A stretch of DNA of 58,420 nucleotides from Gyrodactylus bullatarudis (lineage: Eukaryota > Platyhelminthes > Monogenea > Gyrodactylidea > Gyrodactylidae), in the NCBI GenBank assembly GCA_012064415.1, contig SSNU01000013.1, forward strand, positions 105,612-164,031. Direction: 5' to 3'. This document shows, one piece after another, positions 22,404 to 34,334 of this stretch. The translations under genes and the position numbers were made by a program. Position 1 is the first letter of the stretch, and each line of letters opens with the position of its first letter. The notes beneath the pieces are model-generated. The model did no database searches and had not been told where the DNA came from. It saw only the letters and a list, made by a program, of their open reading frames with translations.

Positions 22404-23189
22404 TTTTTTTTAAATCCTACTCATGTTGCCCACTTTAACGATTTGAAGAAAAAAAATTTTTAATGAAAAATTTAGTCATTTTTCAAATTTCGATTTGGCG
22501 GCAAAATCCCATTTTTTCGAACATTGAACTGAAATTTTTTATTGATTTCAAAACGAGAGAGTGATCAAAAGTGATTTTTAGGATCAGAATAAGACACGAA
22601 AACCGAATATGCTTAATCTGTTTTAATGCATAGCTTCATAATCGTTTGGGAGTCAAACCTCGATTTTCTGATCATTTTCACTATTTGAGAATAAATCAAA
22701 TTTCGATAAATCGAAATCCCTTGAGAATAGTGGATCTTTCGAAAATTTGTCGGCGATATTCGGTTTTCTTGTGATCCTGAAAATCACTCTCTCACTTTGA
22801 AATCAATAAAAATTTTCAATTCAAAGTTCGAAAAAAAGGGCAACATGAGTAGAATTTTAAAAAGTCTTTAACATATTTGAATTTTCGATGAAAAAATCGA
22901 GTTTTTCGTAAAAATCATAGATTCTTAACTTCATATCAACCAACTTTAGTTATTTTAAAATACATTTTCAAGCTTATCTTAGGAGCCTTAATATACTCAT
23001 GCGGGTGAATGAATATTTTTATAAGAAAATCGGTGCTCTGCGAAGAGTAAGTAGAGACAGTGTGCAGCATAAAATTGATCCTATAATGAAAAATCAAAAG
23101 TAATCTATAATGAGCAGAGTATTCCTACTGAAAACTCCTTTTTCCCCTTGTACTATTGAAGACCAATGGAAGTCATGAATCTTTTGCAT

Positions 23190-23300
23190 TGTAATAGTGT
23201 TAAATGTTAATGTAATAGAATCTGAAGAGACCTGGTGAAATTTAAGTTTATCAATAAAATAGACGCTAGTTTTTCTCTAATGTTCCTTCTTCAAGTAAAA
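23190..23300 (+). ncRNA. Hammerhead-like core, copy 2, in a Penelope-like fragment
   Basis: Both conserved boxes are intact: CTGAAGA at 23222-23228 and GAAA at 23237-23240, followed by TTTAAGTTTATC. The helix I strands are degraded (GAAT against AATA). The flanks resemble the units at 15157 and 52010 (AATGTTAATGTAATAGA; GACGCTAGTTTTTCTCTAA). Confidence 0.35.
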
Positions 23301-23569
23301 ATATTTTCGATAAAGTTTGGCAAAATCACCGTTCAAAAAGAAATAGCTTAATATAAATATCTGCAAAACCTTCCCAGTTTCATGCAAAGGGAAATAAAAT
23401 TTCAGTAATAATTCATATAGCACCGGAACTTGTAATGTTTGTTCAAGACTTTATATTTTCAAGGAAAAAATTTCTTTAAAGGAATATATAATTTCCTTTA
23501 AAACCTGCAAGAAACCCAAATAGATTTTAATAAATTATTAGATTAATAAATTTTTTAAATTTTAGCATC

Positions 23570-23720
23570 GAACAGAACTTCATTAGGTTTAGACAAAAGA
23601 TTGCAAAATTACCAAAATCGTTTATCGATATGTTAAAATAATCTTCATATAATCAATTCACGAAATTTCACTTCAAAATATCATTTCATGTTTCTGTAAA
23701 ACGTTAAACAAAATCATAAA
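23570..23720. repeat. Half copy of palindromic element subfamily E
   Basis: Matches one arm of 37425-37850 (AGACAAAAGATTGCAAAATT..., ATCGTTTATCGATATG, CTTCAAAATATCATTTCATG). The opposite arm is absent. Confidence 0.5.
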
Positions 23721-23999
23721 CATTTTTAAATAAAAACGTTTTTAATAATTTATAAAAAAAGAGAACATTCATTTCTAATAGGTCTCAGAACAGCTTTATT
23801 AAGATTTAAGTCAATTTTGCAAATTTTTTAATTACCATTCAACTTGGAAATCAAAAAAGTTCATTCTTTTAAAGTTTGGTGACAAATAAGAATCTCAAAA
23901 TTTCCTTATATATCTTGAAAATTATTATTTCTAATTTAAAATAGGCAAAATGATCTGGATTCCAAAATATCTTGATGAAAATTTCGAGATTTTTATAAA

Positions 24000-24460
24000 A
24001 ATCATAATATCCCATTTTAAGGATTGGGTAAATTTCCAGGAATGAACCACTCTGAATAGATTTCTCAGGAATAATAATAATTTCTGAAAAAAACGTTTTT
24101 GCTTAAAATTTTGGTCAGAGCGATTCTATATTGATATTTTGGATCAAAATCAGGCAAATAATTCGAATTCGCCTAATATAATTGATAGAAACTCGTTGTC
24201 ATCGTGGAAATTGAACAGTCTGACCCTAAATTTTAAAAGTTTTAACTTTTTGCTTAAAAACTTGAGTTTCTCCCAACCTCTATGACCAAATTTGAATTCT
24301 CCGTCTAATTTTGATCAGAATCGAATTGCTTTAATTCTTCTAAATTTGGGTCAAAGGGGGGAAGGGTTCATTATATCATGGAATTCGAAAAATAAATTTT
24401 TTCCTGTCTGCTCTGAGTTTTTCTCTAAATTGTAAATTCGCATCTTTATACAGTGAATTG
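24000..24460. repeat. Degraded subfamily D palindromic element
   Basis: Short words of subfamily D remain in the right order (GATATTTTGGATCAAAATCAG, TTCGAATTCGCCTAATATA, TGGAATTCGAAAAATAAAT, ATTCGCATCTTTATA). Arms and ends are too eroded to define. The approximate limits are my estimate. Confidence 0.4.
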
Positions 24461-24847
24461 GATAGATAACGCCTCGCGATAGCTCTGCTCGTTTCAATTT
24501 TCCCTACTTATACCTTTCTGCCCCAAATTTCATCAACCAATAATATTAGAGTATTTGTGTAACCAATGAGAGTGAAACAATATTTATCATTCTCCATTAT
24601 CTCCAATGTGTATTGTTTTTAGCTTATTATGAGTCTCAGTATTAGTTAGCTTCAATAAGCAAGAAGGAACCATTTATCTTTGATAGCAAAGAATAATGAG
24701 CAACTTTTTATTTTAGCTTTAGAAACAAGGAAGTAGTTTTAGATTCTCTTAATTAGAGAACCGAACCAAAATTTTTTTTATTAATTTAGATACACGAACA
24801 AAAACTCTTTCGAATAAAGAAATAAATTGAAATTTTTTTAACAAGTA

Positions 24848-25515
24848 AAGCTAGTTGACATGAAGATGAGAATTGACCATTTTTACAATGAGCTAATAAG
24901 ATGTGGGTATTCGAAAAAGTTCCGAGAAATATTTTAATCCGACCAAATTTAGGCCGTTTCCTATATTTCCACTTTTTCATCTTTTGAACCCAAAATTTTC
25001 TTCGATTTCGATCAATCGAAGCAGTTAAATGATATATTTGGGATCAACATCAGATGAAGAATTCGAATTCAATCATAGAGATAGTGAAGATCTTACTGTT
25101 TCCAAGAAAAAGTTAAACATCCAGATTTTGGATAATTTGCTTCGTGATAATCGAAAAATTCAAATGGTTCGATTTACCATAGTAACGACGAACTTCAGTG
25201 AACTTCTACAGGTGAATTCAAATTCTTCGTTCAATGTTGATCCTGAATATCATCACTTAACTGCTTCGAATCATCGAAACCGATAAAAAATTTGGGTTCA
25301 TAAGTTGAAAAAGTGGAAATTTGGTAAATTTTCGAAATTCAAAAAACGGCCTAATTTTGGTCAGATTGAATTTTTTTGGAATTTCTTTGAATACCCACAT
25401 CTTATTAACTTATTTCGTTTTAGAATTCAAAAAATTATTATTTTCTGTGAATCCGGAGAGAAATATTAAGTTTTTTTTTTAAATAGTAAATTCTCATCTT
25501 CATGTCAATTAGGTT
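24848..25515. mobile_element. Palindromic TA-flanked element, subfamily D
   Basis: Left end TA-AAGCTAGTTGACATGAAGAT, right end CATGTCAATTAGGTT-TA (TA at 24846-24847 and 25516-25517). The arms mirror each other, with paired GGATCAACATCAGATGAAGA near the centre. The open frame at 25029-25286 crosses the symmetric centre and has no domain, so I treat it as a by-product. Confidence 0.85.
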
Positions 25516-25517
25516 TA

Positions 25518-26868
25518 GTATCAGTAGAATACTGCTATTTTTTAGAGAAGATTCACTAATTTTTTGAGCTATTTTATTGGTCATTCTGGTGATAAGTTAT
25601 TAGAAAATTTGCACTATACCAACTTAATCAAGCTGAGAAATATTTGATATCTTAGTTTAGAATAGCTGATAAAATTTGAACCTCTTAAAATATAGATTCA
25701 TTCATGTTTATCTATAAGTCTTGAACAGACTTTTGCGAATTAAAATAATTCCTTATGAAGAAAAGAAGTGCTCTGCTTCAAACACTGCACCTCATTACTT
25801 TTAGACAAGAGTATCTATCTTTCTCTGAAGCTTTCATCCAAGTGAAATAATAAAATTTTAATTAAACCTGTATTTGTTTTGATTAAATAATCAAATCCCT
25901 TGTCTAAGACAATAAGATCATCTTGATATCAAAAAAACGATCTTAATACCCTAATACACAATTCTGTTCTTCGTATGAATTCATTAATTTCCTCTTAACT
26001 CTAAAGAATTATTATTATTAGTTTTTTCACGTTTTAATGCTGCTTTATTGATTAATAACAATGAGTTACAGTTGTGCCCCAGTTTTGGTGTATGAGAAAT
26101 CGCACACCCCAATTTTCCTATGAAAAATTTGTGAAGAGTAGAGAGAACCCTTGGTGATTCAATATATTTTCTTTAAAATTTTGAATTGGTAACAAGTTGA
26201 AATTATTTATTATTTTTCAAAAACTTTGAGGAATGATCTTTTTGAATATTTTCTCTTACTCGAAATGTTATTTTGGAGATCTATCCCTTTTGTATTTTTA
26301 TTTCCAGCATACGGTGAATTGAGTAGTCAGCTATTCAATTTCATAAAAGAATAAAACATGAATAAAATATAAGGGCCAACTCCCATGAGTAAAGAGGAAT
26401 TGTTGAATTTCTTTTTTGAAGAAAATTGGATCACTCTCGGATAAAACATTTTTTTGTTCAAATAAAATATATTGTAGATTTCTGAGTTAGATACAGAATA
26501 GAAGAGCAAGTGATCTATTTACAGTGTGGGATAAAAAAAAGTGTAAATATGAAAATCTCTTCAAACTTTTGACCAATTGTAGAGCTGTTCTTCAATTTTA
26601 ATTACCAATTACTCGGCCATGATTGGATTAAAATTGGAGGGTTCATAGTGCTATGTTAAAAAGTGAGAAATGTCGAAAACATTCAATTTTTAACGTGTAG
26701 TTAATTTAGATTAAGTACAAAAATTTTTTCCTCAATTTTTATCTCATAACTCGTTTATTTCTCAACAAAATATGAAAATTGTCACAGAATATTTAAATCT
26801 TTGACTTAGTTGATCTTTGAAAAATTAGTTTTAGAAAGTTTAATTTATGATTATAACATACAGGAAAT
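25518..26868. other. No recognisable gene
   Basis: AT-rich non-coding sequence. The only item of note is a 32-bp word at 26079-26110 that recurs at 44803-44834. Confidence 0.5.
26079..26110 (+). repeat. Short repeat CCAGTTTTGGTG..CACACCC, copy 1
   Basis: CCAGTTTTGGTGTATGAGAA followed by ATCGCACACCCC. The GGTGT and ACACC parts form a small hairpin. The same word, with a few changes, is at 44803-44834. Nothing else around the two copies matches. Confidence 0.4.
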
Positions 26869-26870
26869 CT

Positions 26871-27525
26871 AGCTAATTGATATGAAGTTGGGAATCTATG
26901 ATTTTTACGGAAATCTCGATTATCTCATCAAGAATTCGAATTTTTTAAAGCTTTTTTGGAATTCTACTCATGTTGCCCACTTTTACCTTTTGAAGAAAAA
27001 AAAATTCTGAAAAAAATTATTTTTATGAAAAATAAGGCCATTTTTCAAATTTCAATTTTTCCCCAAAATCCCATTTTTTCGAATTTTAGACTGAAAATGT
27101 TTATTGATTTGAAAGTTAGAGGTTGATCAAAAGAGGTTTTTTAGGATCAAGATTAGACAAGAAAATCAATTCAACTGAATCTTATCTGATGAATAACCTC
27201 ATTATCGTTTGGGAGCTGAATTTCACTTTTTGATCATTTTCACTATTTGAAAATCAATGAAATTTCGATAATTCAAAATCCCACGAGAATGGGGTAAGTG
27301 TCGGTAATTTGACGGTGCTAGTCAGCTTTCTTGTCTAATCTTAATTTTGAAAAACCACTTTTGATCAACCTCCAACTTTGAAATCAATAAAAATTTTCGG
27401 TTCAAAGTACGAAAAAATGGGATTAAAAGTTGAAATTTGAAAAACATTTTTTTTTAAATTTTTTTCTTCATATTCTAAAATATATCGAGATTTCTGTAAA
27501 AATGATAGATTCTCAACTTCATATT
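26871..27525. mobile_element. Palindromic element, subfamily C
   Basis: Starts AGCTAATTGATATGAAGTTG and ends CAACTTCATATTGAAGT. The two arms are inverted copies, with CTACTCATGTTGCCCAC on the left and GAGGTTGATCAAAAGAGG pairing across the centre. The left TA is eroded. It is non-coding. Confidence 0.8.
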
Positions 27526-27589
27526 GAAGTTATTGAATGTTTATTTCTTCAGCATCTTCAGAAGTAGAAAAAAAAATTCAATTCCAAAA

Positions 27590-27934
27590 ATGATACAAAT
27601 ATTTACAAAAGTGACCCCTAAGAAAAATCTGCTGAATTGGATGTCATTAATAAACTATAAAAGGTCCAAGGACAGTGCAATCAGGCAGAGATCTTCTCTT
27701 AGTTCTCCTAGACGAGAATAAATATTTCTTACTATGATTAAGTCTTCTCTTACTAGTCCAGATAGACTGAGTTATTTGGAGGATACGCTTTCGCAAGGAT
27801 CGGCTCTGATAGCTACTGCAGACAAAGTCTCATTTGCAAGCACCTCAGCAGACAAAGACTCTGAGGATAATATTATCGATGGAAAGACCTTCGATTCTAT
27901 ACATGGTGACCAGGCCAGGACTCTATACAGATGA
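27590..27934 (+). pseudogene. Coding-like frame interrupted by one stop
   Basis: One frame stays open from about 27590 to the TGA at 27932-27934 except for a single TAA at 27719-27721. The translation is rich in Ser, Arg and Asp (e.g. NYKRSKDSAIRQRSSLSSP, then SALIATADKVSFASTSADKD). Base composition is clearly less AT-rich than its surroundings, which suggests former or exonic coding sequence. I recognise no family, splice sites are not obvious, and it could be an exon of an unassembled gene or a retrocopy. Confidence 0.3.
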
Positions 27935-28689
27935 AAGTTCTTTCACCCAACCAAGTATTCATATTATATTATGAATATAAAGTATTATCTTTTAAATGAT
28001 AAGATGGTTTTCGAAAAAGAATTCTGATTCGGAATCAGCAATTTTAAAATATTTACGTGAATCATTCATTTGCAAAAAATAAATAACACGATTGAATTCA
28101 GCGTGAAAAAGTGATATGATGGAAAAATTAAAAAAACGTGGATGATTTATCGAAATCCTAAGCTAAGAAGGTTTTTAATTCTCTATTCATTTGAATAGAA
28201 ACGTGGAGAAAATATGTTCTATTTTTTATGAATCATTGATAATCATAGTTTATGTTTCATTGAAAATGAACAGAAACCTCAAAAATGGAATCCATTCAAT
28301 CTTGTCAATTGATTTTAAATATTTAATGTCGAAATTAACTTGATTTTAGAAGGATGCAGGAAATATCTAGGGACATAAAATTAATTCTCTACAAAGATTT
28401 GCAATGAATCCATTAAAAAAGCTTGCTTCTTTCATATCGTTAGCAGTAATTAGATTAAATGAATACAGGTACTATTGTAGATTCGAGATTAGATGAAATA
28501 TTTTTTTCCACGAAAATTCTGGAGAATAAATATTATTGAATTGAAATTTTATCAAAAGAATAATTTTGAACAAATATGAACATTTCGCCACAAGAGTCAA
28601 TCTCAAATCCTGGGTCAATATTTAATTAAAATTCTTTTTGAATAATAATTGTAAAGGAAGTTCTCTTGAAATTTCAATTGATGGAAAAC

Positions 28690-28802
28690 CAAAAATCTTT
28701 CTAAATATTGATATTCAGCATCAACATTAGACGAAGATTTCGAATTCGCCTGCAGGAATTTTCAGAAATTCGTCATTACGGTGGGAAATCGAACCATTTG
28801 AA
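28690..28802. repeat. Subfamily D palindromic fragment abutting the Penelope-like pseudogene
   Basis: Matches the centre of the 33026-33775 element (AATATTGATATTCAGCATCA, TTAGACGAAGATTTCGAATT, then TCATTACGGTGGGAAATCGA). It stops exactly where the Penelope-like coding sequence starts, marking the 5' truncation junction. Confidence 0.7.
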
Positions 28803-29718
28803 TTCACCATGGAAGTAGAAGCAATGAACCAAATGCCGTTCTTAGAGCTCTTGTTATACAGACAAGAAAATGGTCAAATACAAAGAAAAATCTTCAGAAA
28901 ATCAACTTTTACAGGTAAACTCCTAAATTTCAACTCTTTCTCTCCAAAGTCTACAAAAAAGGGATTGGTGAAATCACTATTCTCGAGACTAGAAAAACTA
29001 GTATCATCAGATTGCTTATAGGACGAAAAAATCAAACTCAAGCAAGTGTTCACCGAAAACAATTATCCAGCAGGCTTCGTGGAAAATGCTTTGAAATGGG
29101 ACGAATCAAAGGATGAAAACCTAGAGTCGAAAGAGAAAATTAACATATTCTTGCCATTCAAAGGAGAGGTCTTGGAAAACACAACCAAAAGCAAAATAAA
29201 ACAATGCTGTGAGTCAACATTTCCCATGTGTGAGCCAAGATTTCATTTTAAATCGAAGAGAATGTTCACAAACAAAACGAAAGACAGACCAAACCCATTA
29301 TCAGAATCATATGTGGTATACAAATGCCTTTGTAATGCAGAGTACATTGGTCATACAACAAGAAGACTCGAAGAAAGAGTCTCCGAACACTTGTACACAG
29401 GTTCGACAGCCATAAGGCAACACGTTAGAGAATGCGAAGAAAAGGTTATCCCATGAAAATTTTGAAATCATTTACAGACAAACAGGAAACAGCATCGCAG
29501 CTCTCAAAACAGCCGAGGCAATACTCATAGAGAAGGAACAACCCAGTCCATGTGTCCAAAAAAAGTTCATTCAACCTCTAGTTCTTCCAAAACCCATTCT
29601 TGGGAACAAAAGGAAACCTATCGAAACAGAGAGGAGGAAAATTGAACAGGTAACAATAACAACCAAACCCCCAATACAAACAAATATTTCCTCCTTTTTC
29701 CAAACGAGACAATTTTAA
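28803..29718 (+). pseudogene. 5'-truncated Penelope-like element: RT C-terminus and GIY-YIG endonuclease
   Basis: Translation starts FTMEVEAMNQMPFLELLLYR, the region after the palm of Penelope-like reverse transcriptases, followed by the RKSTFTGKLLNFNSFSP and KKGLVKSLFSRLEKL blocks. An in-frame TAG lies at 29019-29021. The GIY-YIG nuclease follows: YVVYKCLCNAEYIGHTTRRL, with the conserved Arg and Glu in RRLEERVSEH. A one-base frameshift near 29452 moves the C-terminal FEIIYRQTGNSIAALKTAEA into another frame, which stops at 29716-29718. The main catalytic RT part is lost. It represents the autonomous family that could have mobilised the small ribozyme-bearing units elsewhere in the window. Confidence 0.9.
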
Positions 29719-31055
29719 TCATTGCCATGACTCATGACTTATAAATTATACACCCTTTTTAACCCCCCAAATTCATTTTAATTGTAATCCTAATTTGGAT
29801 ACAAGAAATCTCAAAAGAGAACATTAAACAAAAGAGAGTAATTAATTACACACAAACAATTATACATTTTCACCCCTCGCATGGCTCGTGTGAGGGGACC
29901 CATATTCATATCTATTCTCATGTATACTCAGAAACTATTACTACCTATGAAAGGCTGACCAGATCAAACTCTTTCTTGTAATATTGATGTATTTATATTT
30001 GGCATGTAAAGACTGAAGAGTATGCCCGAAATAGAGCTCAATCCCTTCTTATTCTCAGACATCGCCTTTCTTATAAAATGACTAACAGCATAGCTAAAGT
30101 TAAAGATGACTTAACTCATCACCTGATAGAAGAAAACCTCAATCCACAACTAGCTTTAGTATTCAGGTAGGAAAGAAAAATTAAAAATCGATATGTAAGG
30201 AAATTATAGCATGTTTTAAATATCAAAGTAGTGTGAAATTCCTAATTTTTGAGCATTAATTATTATTTCAGAGTCAGTGAGTAATCAAAATGACAATAAA
30301 TTTTTGATGATCCATTCATTTCTGAACCCATGAATTATATTTATGACAAAATTACAGCATTATTTATTGTAATTATTTAGGTGTCATGTTGTTTACTCTG
30401 CCAATTGATATAATTCTTTTCCTTATTTCTAAAATCTAAAAGATTTTCTTCCCTCAAAGCACAATGGATTTGTCTTCTTCTTGTTAAATTTTTGCGTGCC
30501 TGAATTTGGAATTCTCATCAAGAGATATAAAGTAATCCATAAAACTGGATGCAATTGCGTAAAAATGTAATCCTTGCCAAGAAAGATGTTTTATTAATTA
30601 AGGTAGAAGATTAAAAATCAACCGTAGATTACAAACTTTATTTTCAGCCATCTTTAACCATCCATTTGCAGAAGAAACAATAATCTTGGTATTGAGTAGT
30701 GTATTTCCATGCCTTCTAACTAGCTTTAGTAAAAGTAGATTTAATTTTAATGAATTATTTTCAAAAGCCTCTTCCAGACACTTTATTAGTGGATGAGACG
30801 CTTGTAACCAGAACTCTCTTTAATTTTATCAAAATACCTAAAATAAATAAGTCTTACAGTAGGCCTAGTCAAGCCTCAAATGACAAACTCAACGAAACTT
30901 AAAATAGCATTCTCATATCCAAAGATTAATCTCATTAGGGATCGTCATTAAGCCTGTGAAATTGAGTTAGTAATTAGAGACTAGCATCCCCTCGGCGGTT
31001 CTTGATAAGACTGATTGTTGGCTAATAGGCAGACTACTTCCTATCAACATACAGC
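29719..31055. other. 3' tail of the Penelope-like copy, then no gene
   Basis: After the stop codon comes AT-rich tail sequence. At 30013-30031 the word CTGAAGAGTATGCCCGAAAT recurs at 53687-53706 and has the CTGAAGA...GAAA spacing of the other ribozyme-like cores. I take this as the end region of the Penelope-like copy. Nothing is recognised from 30200 to 31055. Confidence 0.45.
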
Positions 31056-31057
31056 TA

Positions 31058-31345
31058 TTCTCAATGAATTTGGGAATTCATGATTTTTACAAAAATCTCA
31101 TTTTTCCATCAAGGTATCGAATATTTTGAAAGATTTTTTAGTAACTGATTCAAAAGGCACACTTTGACTGATTTGAGAAGAAAAATTTTGATAAACTAGG
31201 GTGATCCAAGAAGAAAATGACGGGTTTTTTCAAAAACATGAATGAGAGTAATTATTTTCTAAGTCTAATGATGATCCTGAAAAATAACGTTTGATTCTTC
31301 TCAGACCTTGAAATCAACAAAAACTTTCAACTCAAAGTTTAAAAT
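31058..31345. repeat. Collapsed subfamily A palindromic element
   Basis: Has the TA-CAGCTATTCTCAATGAATTT left end and arm of 8949-9621, then jumps to the inner part of the right arm (GATGATCCTGAAAAATAACG, GACCTTGAAATCAACAAAAA). The centre and right terminus are deleted. Confidence 0.6.
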
Positions 31346-31399
31346 AATTAAAAAATCGCGCCATCTGGAATTTTTAATTGTCTCTAAAATTTTCCAAAA

Positions 31400-33020
31400 A
31401 ACTTATTTTCAAAAAAATAATACCTTAAAATTATTTTTTAAGATCTAAAAAATTTGAAAAATTCAATTTCTCGATTTTAAGGATCTCGCATAAACTGCTT
31501 ACAAGTGAACCGAAAATCAATTGATGTTGAAATTAAACTAAAATAAAATTTCATAATTAATATCTTATTTTGATCCTATCTAATTATTAAGCAACGAAGA
31601 TCGTCTTTTCGTATCCAAAAATGTGAATTGAGTTCATCGGTATAATAAAGTATTATTTTAATACCTTATCTTCAAAATAATACATTTTAAGACCTTAAAT
31701 AACTCTGAATTCTGATGCCATAACAAAATATTTCATCGTTTTCTCTAACAATCACACTACTTCTGCACAAGCCTCCCAAAGGAAGCCAATCAGATTCAAT
31801 TTACTAGATAAAATATTGATCAATCGCTGGGATTAGATGAATTTTCAATTTTCTGCAGCTAACAATGGAAAATATGCTGTTGAATAAGTAGCAAATTAAT
31901 TTTCCATATTGAACACTTTGGAGTTAGGTGTTTCCCCCATGTGTAAACTGTATTGTGAAACTTTTTTTTCAAGGGACATGCAGTTTTGTTACAAGCATCT
32001 ATTTTTCCCAGTTATGTGGGTCTAAGGATAGCTAATACTTCTAATGTGAGTATACTCATTTGATGAAGAAAATTTCTACTCAAATACGATTCTTTTGTTT
32101 TAAAGTAAAGTTAATTTATTTTAAAAACTACATAGTACATTGAACAATGAATTGAACATGCATATATTGAATTTTCTCATCATTTGGGAGTGAAAGTGAA
32201 GAATTGAATTGGTATTTTATCAGTTGCTAGCAAAAATTTCCTATCTTATGATTAAGAGCAGAATCTAGTTGTTAGAGAAATATTGATATTGTCACATTAG
32301 ATCTAAAGCTATTTTATATATTGAACAGGGTTATTGTGAATGAAATATTCGAATTTAGCAATAGAAGCCTGAATAGATAGAGCCCGAATTTAAATAGAGT
32401 GGAAATATTGTAATTTCAATGGAGCTTTAGGGATGGCGTAAATACGAAACCGGTTAATCTTATCAACCAGCAATAGATCAATTAGGGTAACATAAAATTT
32501 TAATTTCCCCGAGCAATATTCCATGCCTTGATCAAAAATTGATTTTTTAACTGAGAAAAACACATTTTTGAGAATCAAAATGAAAATTTTTCTTGTTCTG
32601 ATATACAGAAATCCCTTTTCCCTAAAATCATCAAAATTTAACTAATTTCCTAGGGATTTCTTTCAACATGTGAAAAAAAACTCAACCTTTACTAAAAGAC
32701 CTACATATATAAAAGACGATTTACAAAAGAAATTTTTGAGGGGTAGGAATTAGGGGGATAACTTTTACACAGTTATTAAAGAGGGAGTACTGTACTTTTA
32801 TTCGAAATTTTGCAAAAAAGTATTCAAAAATCCTAATTCTGTCAGTTCTTGTAGTAAAATTTATTGAAAAAATTTTGGCGCTTGTTCGAAAGTTGTCATT
32901 TTCAATCAAGATTTGGTATGATTAATCAATGTAAAGCTAGTTGACATATGTATGAAATCTTCCTCAGACTGAATTTAATAAAGCTTTTTGAGATTTTTAA
33001 AATGGTGTATTCTGCGCTTC
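31400..33020. other. No recognisable gene
   Basis: AT-rich non-coding sequence. A solo left terminus of the palindromic family (TA-AAGCTAGTTGACAT) occurs near 32934. Confidence 0.5.
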
Positions 33021-33025
33021 TTCTA

Positions 33026-33775
33026 AACCTAATTGACATGAAGATGGGAATTTCCTATTTATACAAAAAACTCAACATTTTTATCCAGAAAGTCAGGAAA
33101 AAATTTATTTTTTGGATTCCACTATGAAATGAGCTGATTAGTTTTCAAAACAAAAAAAATTCCGAAAAAAATTTAATCAGACCAAAATTAAGCCGTTTTT
33201 TGAATTTCAGAAATGTTTCAAATCTCCACTTTTTTAACTTTCAAATCCAAAATTTTTATCGATTTCAAAGATTTGAAGCAGTTAAATATTGATATTCAGG
33301 ATCAACATTAGACGAAGATTTCGAATTTGGCCGTAGAATTTGAGAGAAAATTACTCTTTCCAAGAAAAAGTTTAATCTCTATATTTAGGATCATTTTCCA
33401 TCGTGAAAATCGAAAAATTCAAATGGTTCGATTTCCCACCGTAATGACGAATTTCTGAAAATTCCTGCAGGCGAATTCGAAATCTTCGTCTAATGTTGAT
33501 CCTGAATATCAATATTTAACTGCTTCAAATCTTTGAAATCGATAAAAATTTTGGATTTGAAAGTTAAAAAAGTGGAGATTTGAAACATTTCTGAAATTCA
33601 AAAAACGGCTTAATTTTGGTCTGATTAAATTTTTTTCGGAATTTTTTTTGTTTTGAAAACTAATCAGCTCATTTCATAGTGGAATCCAAAAAATAAATTT
33701 TTTCCTGACTTTCTGGATAAAAATGTTGAGTTTTTTGTATAAATAGGAAATTCCCATCTTCATGTCAATTAGGTT
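33026..33775. mobile_element. Palindromic element, subfamily D, almost perfect hairpin
   Basis: Starts AACCTAATTGACATGAAGAT and ends with its exact inverse. The arms of about 300 bp look almost identical by eye, making this the youngest or best-homogenised palindrome in the window. Left flank TA (33024-33025); the right flank is TT, a possible mutation. It has no coding sequence. A transcript would fold into a dsRNA stem of about 300 bp. Confidence 0.9.
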
Positions 33776-33779
33776 TTTG

Positions 33780-34330
33780 TTCAATATTTTGCTCTTACTT
33801 TTGTCCTGAATCCAATGCTTCACCGGCTTCCAATGATACGTAAAATTTCTAACTGTGTTATTAGAGAGAATTGATTTCTTTTAAAAGCACCGTTAGAATC
33901 AAAAAATACTGAATTTATTAGTACTGTTCTTTTTGAGATTTGTTTAAATCAAATAGAATTTTTTGCTAACATTTGGGTCGCCAGAGTCAATTTAGCTATA
34001 AATTGATTACTTAATCCTAAAATTTACGAAAAACAAAAATAGAACAAAAATGCCTCATATACTTTCTATGGACTAATAAGACTTAAGAAAATGGAAATTG
34101 GACTTTTCAACATAGTAAAACATTCATTTACTTTGAAAAAGTTTTCCTCAATTTTGTTACTAAAGACTGTTGGGCTTCATGCAGAGATTTGTCTCATGTA
34201 AAACTATGAAATCTTGCATTCCGGAATAGTCTCAGGCTATCAATCTAAATCTATTGATGCTCCAAAAGTACTCTTTCAGAACCAATTGCAAAATGCTTCG
34301 AAAAAGATTTAGATTCATAGAAAATGCTGT
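33780..34330. other. No recognisable gene
   Basis: AT-rich non-coding sequence between two mobile elements. Confidence 0.5.
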
Positions 34331-34334
34331 ATAA

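Larger units (their letters stand above)
22138..22946. mobile_element. Palindromic TA-flanked element, subfamily C, interrupted by a Penelope-like unit
   Basis: The right end (ACTTCATATCAACCAACTT, then TA 22947-22948) and right arm are complete. The left arm survives from about 22138 (AAATTTGAATATGTTGAAGA) but lacks the outer terminus. At 22218-22403 it is split by an unrelated unit flanked by a direct duplication of about 50 bp (22167-22217 and 22404-22455) that derives from the arm itself. Confidence 0.7.

Noticed and set aside
25029..25286. 85-residue plus-strand frame
   Set aside because: It spans the symmetric centre of a palindromic element, and other copies of the subfamily do not keep it open.
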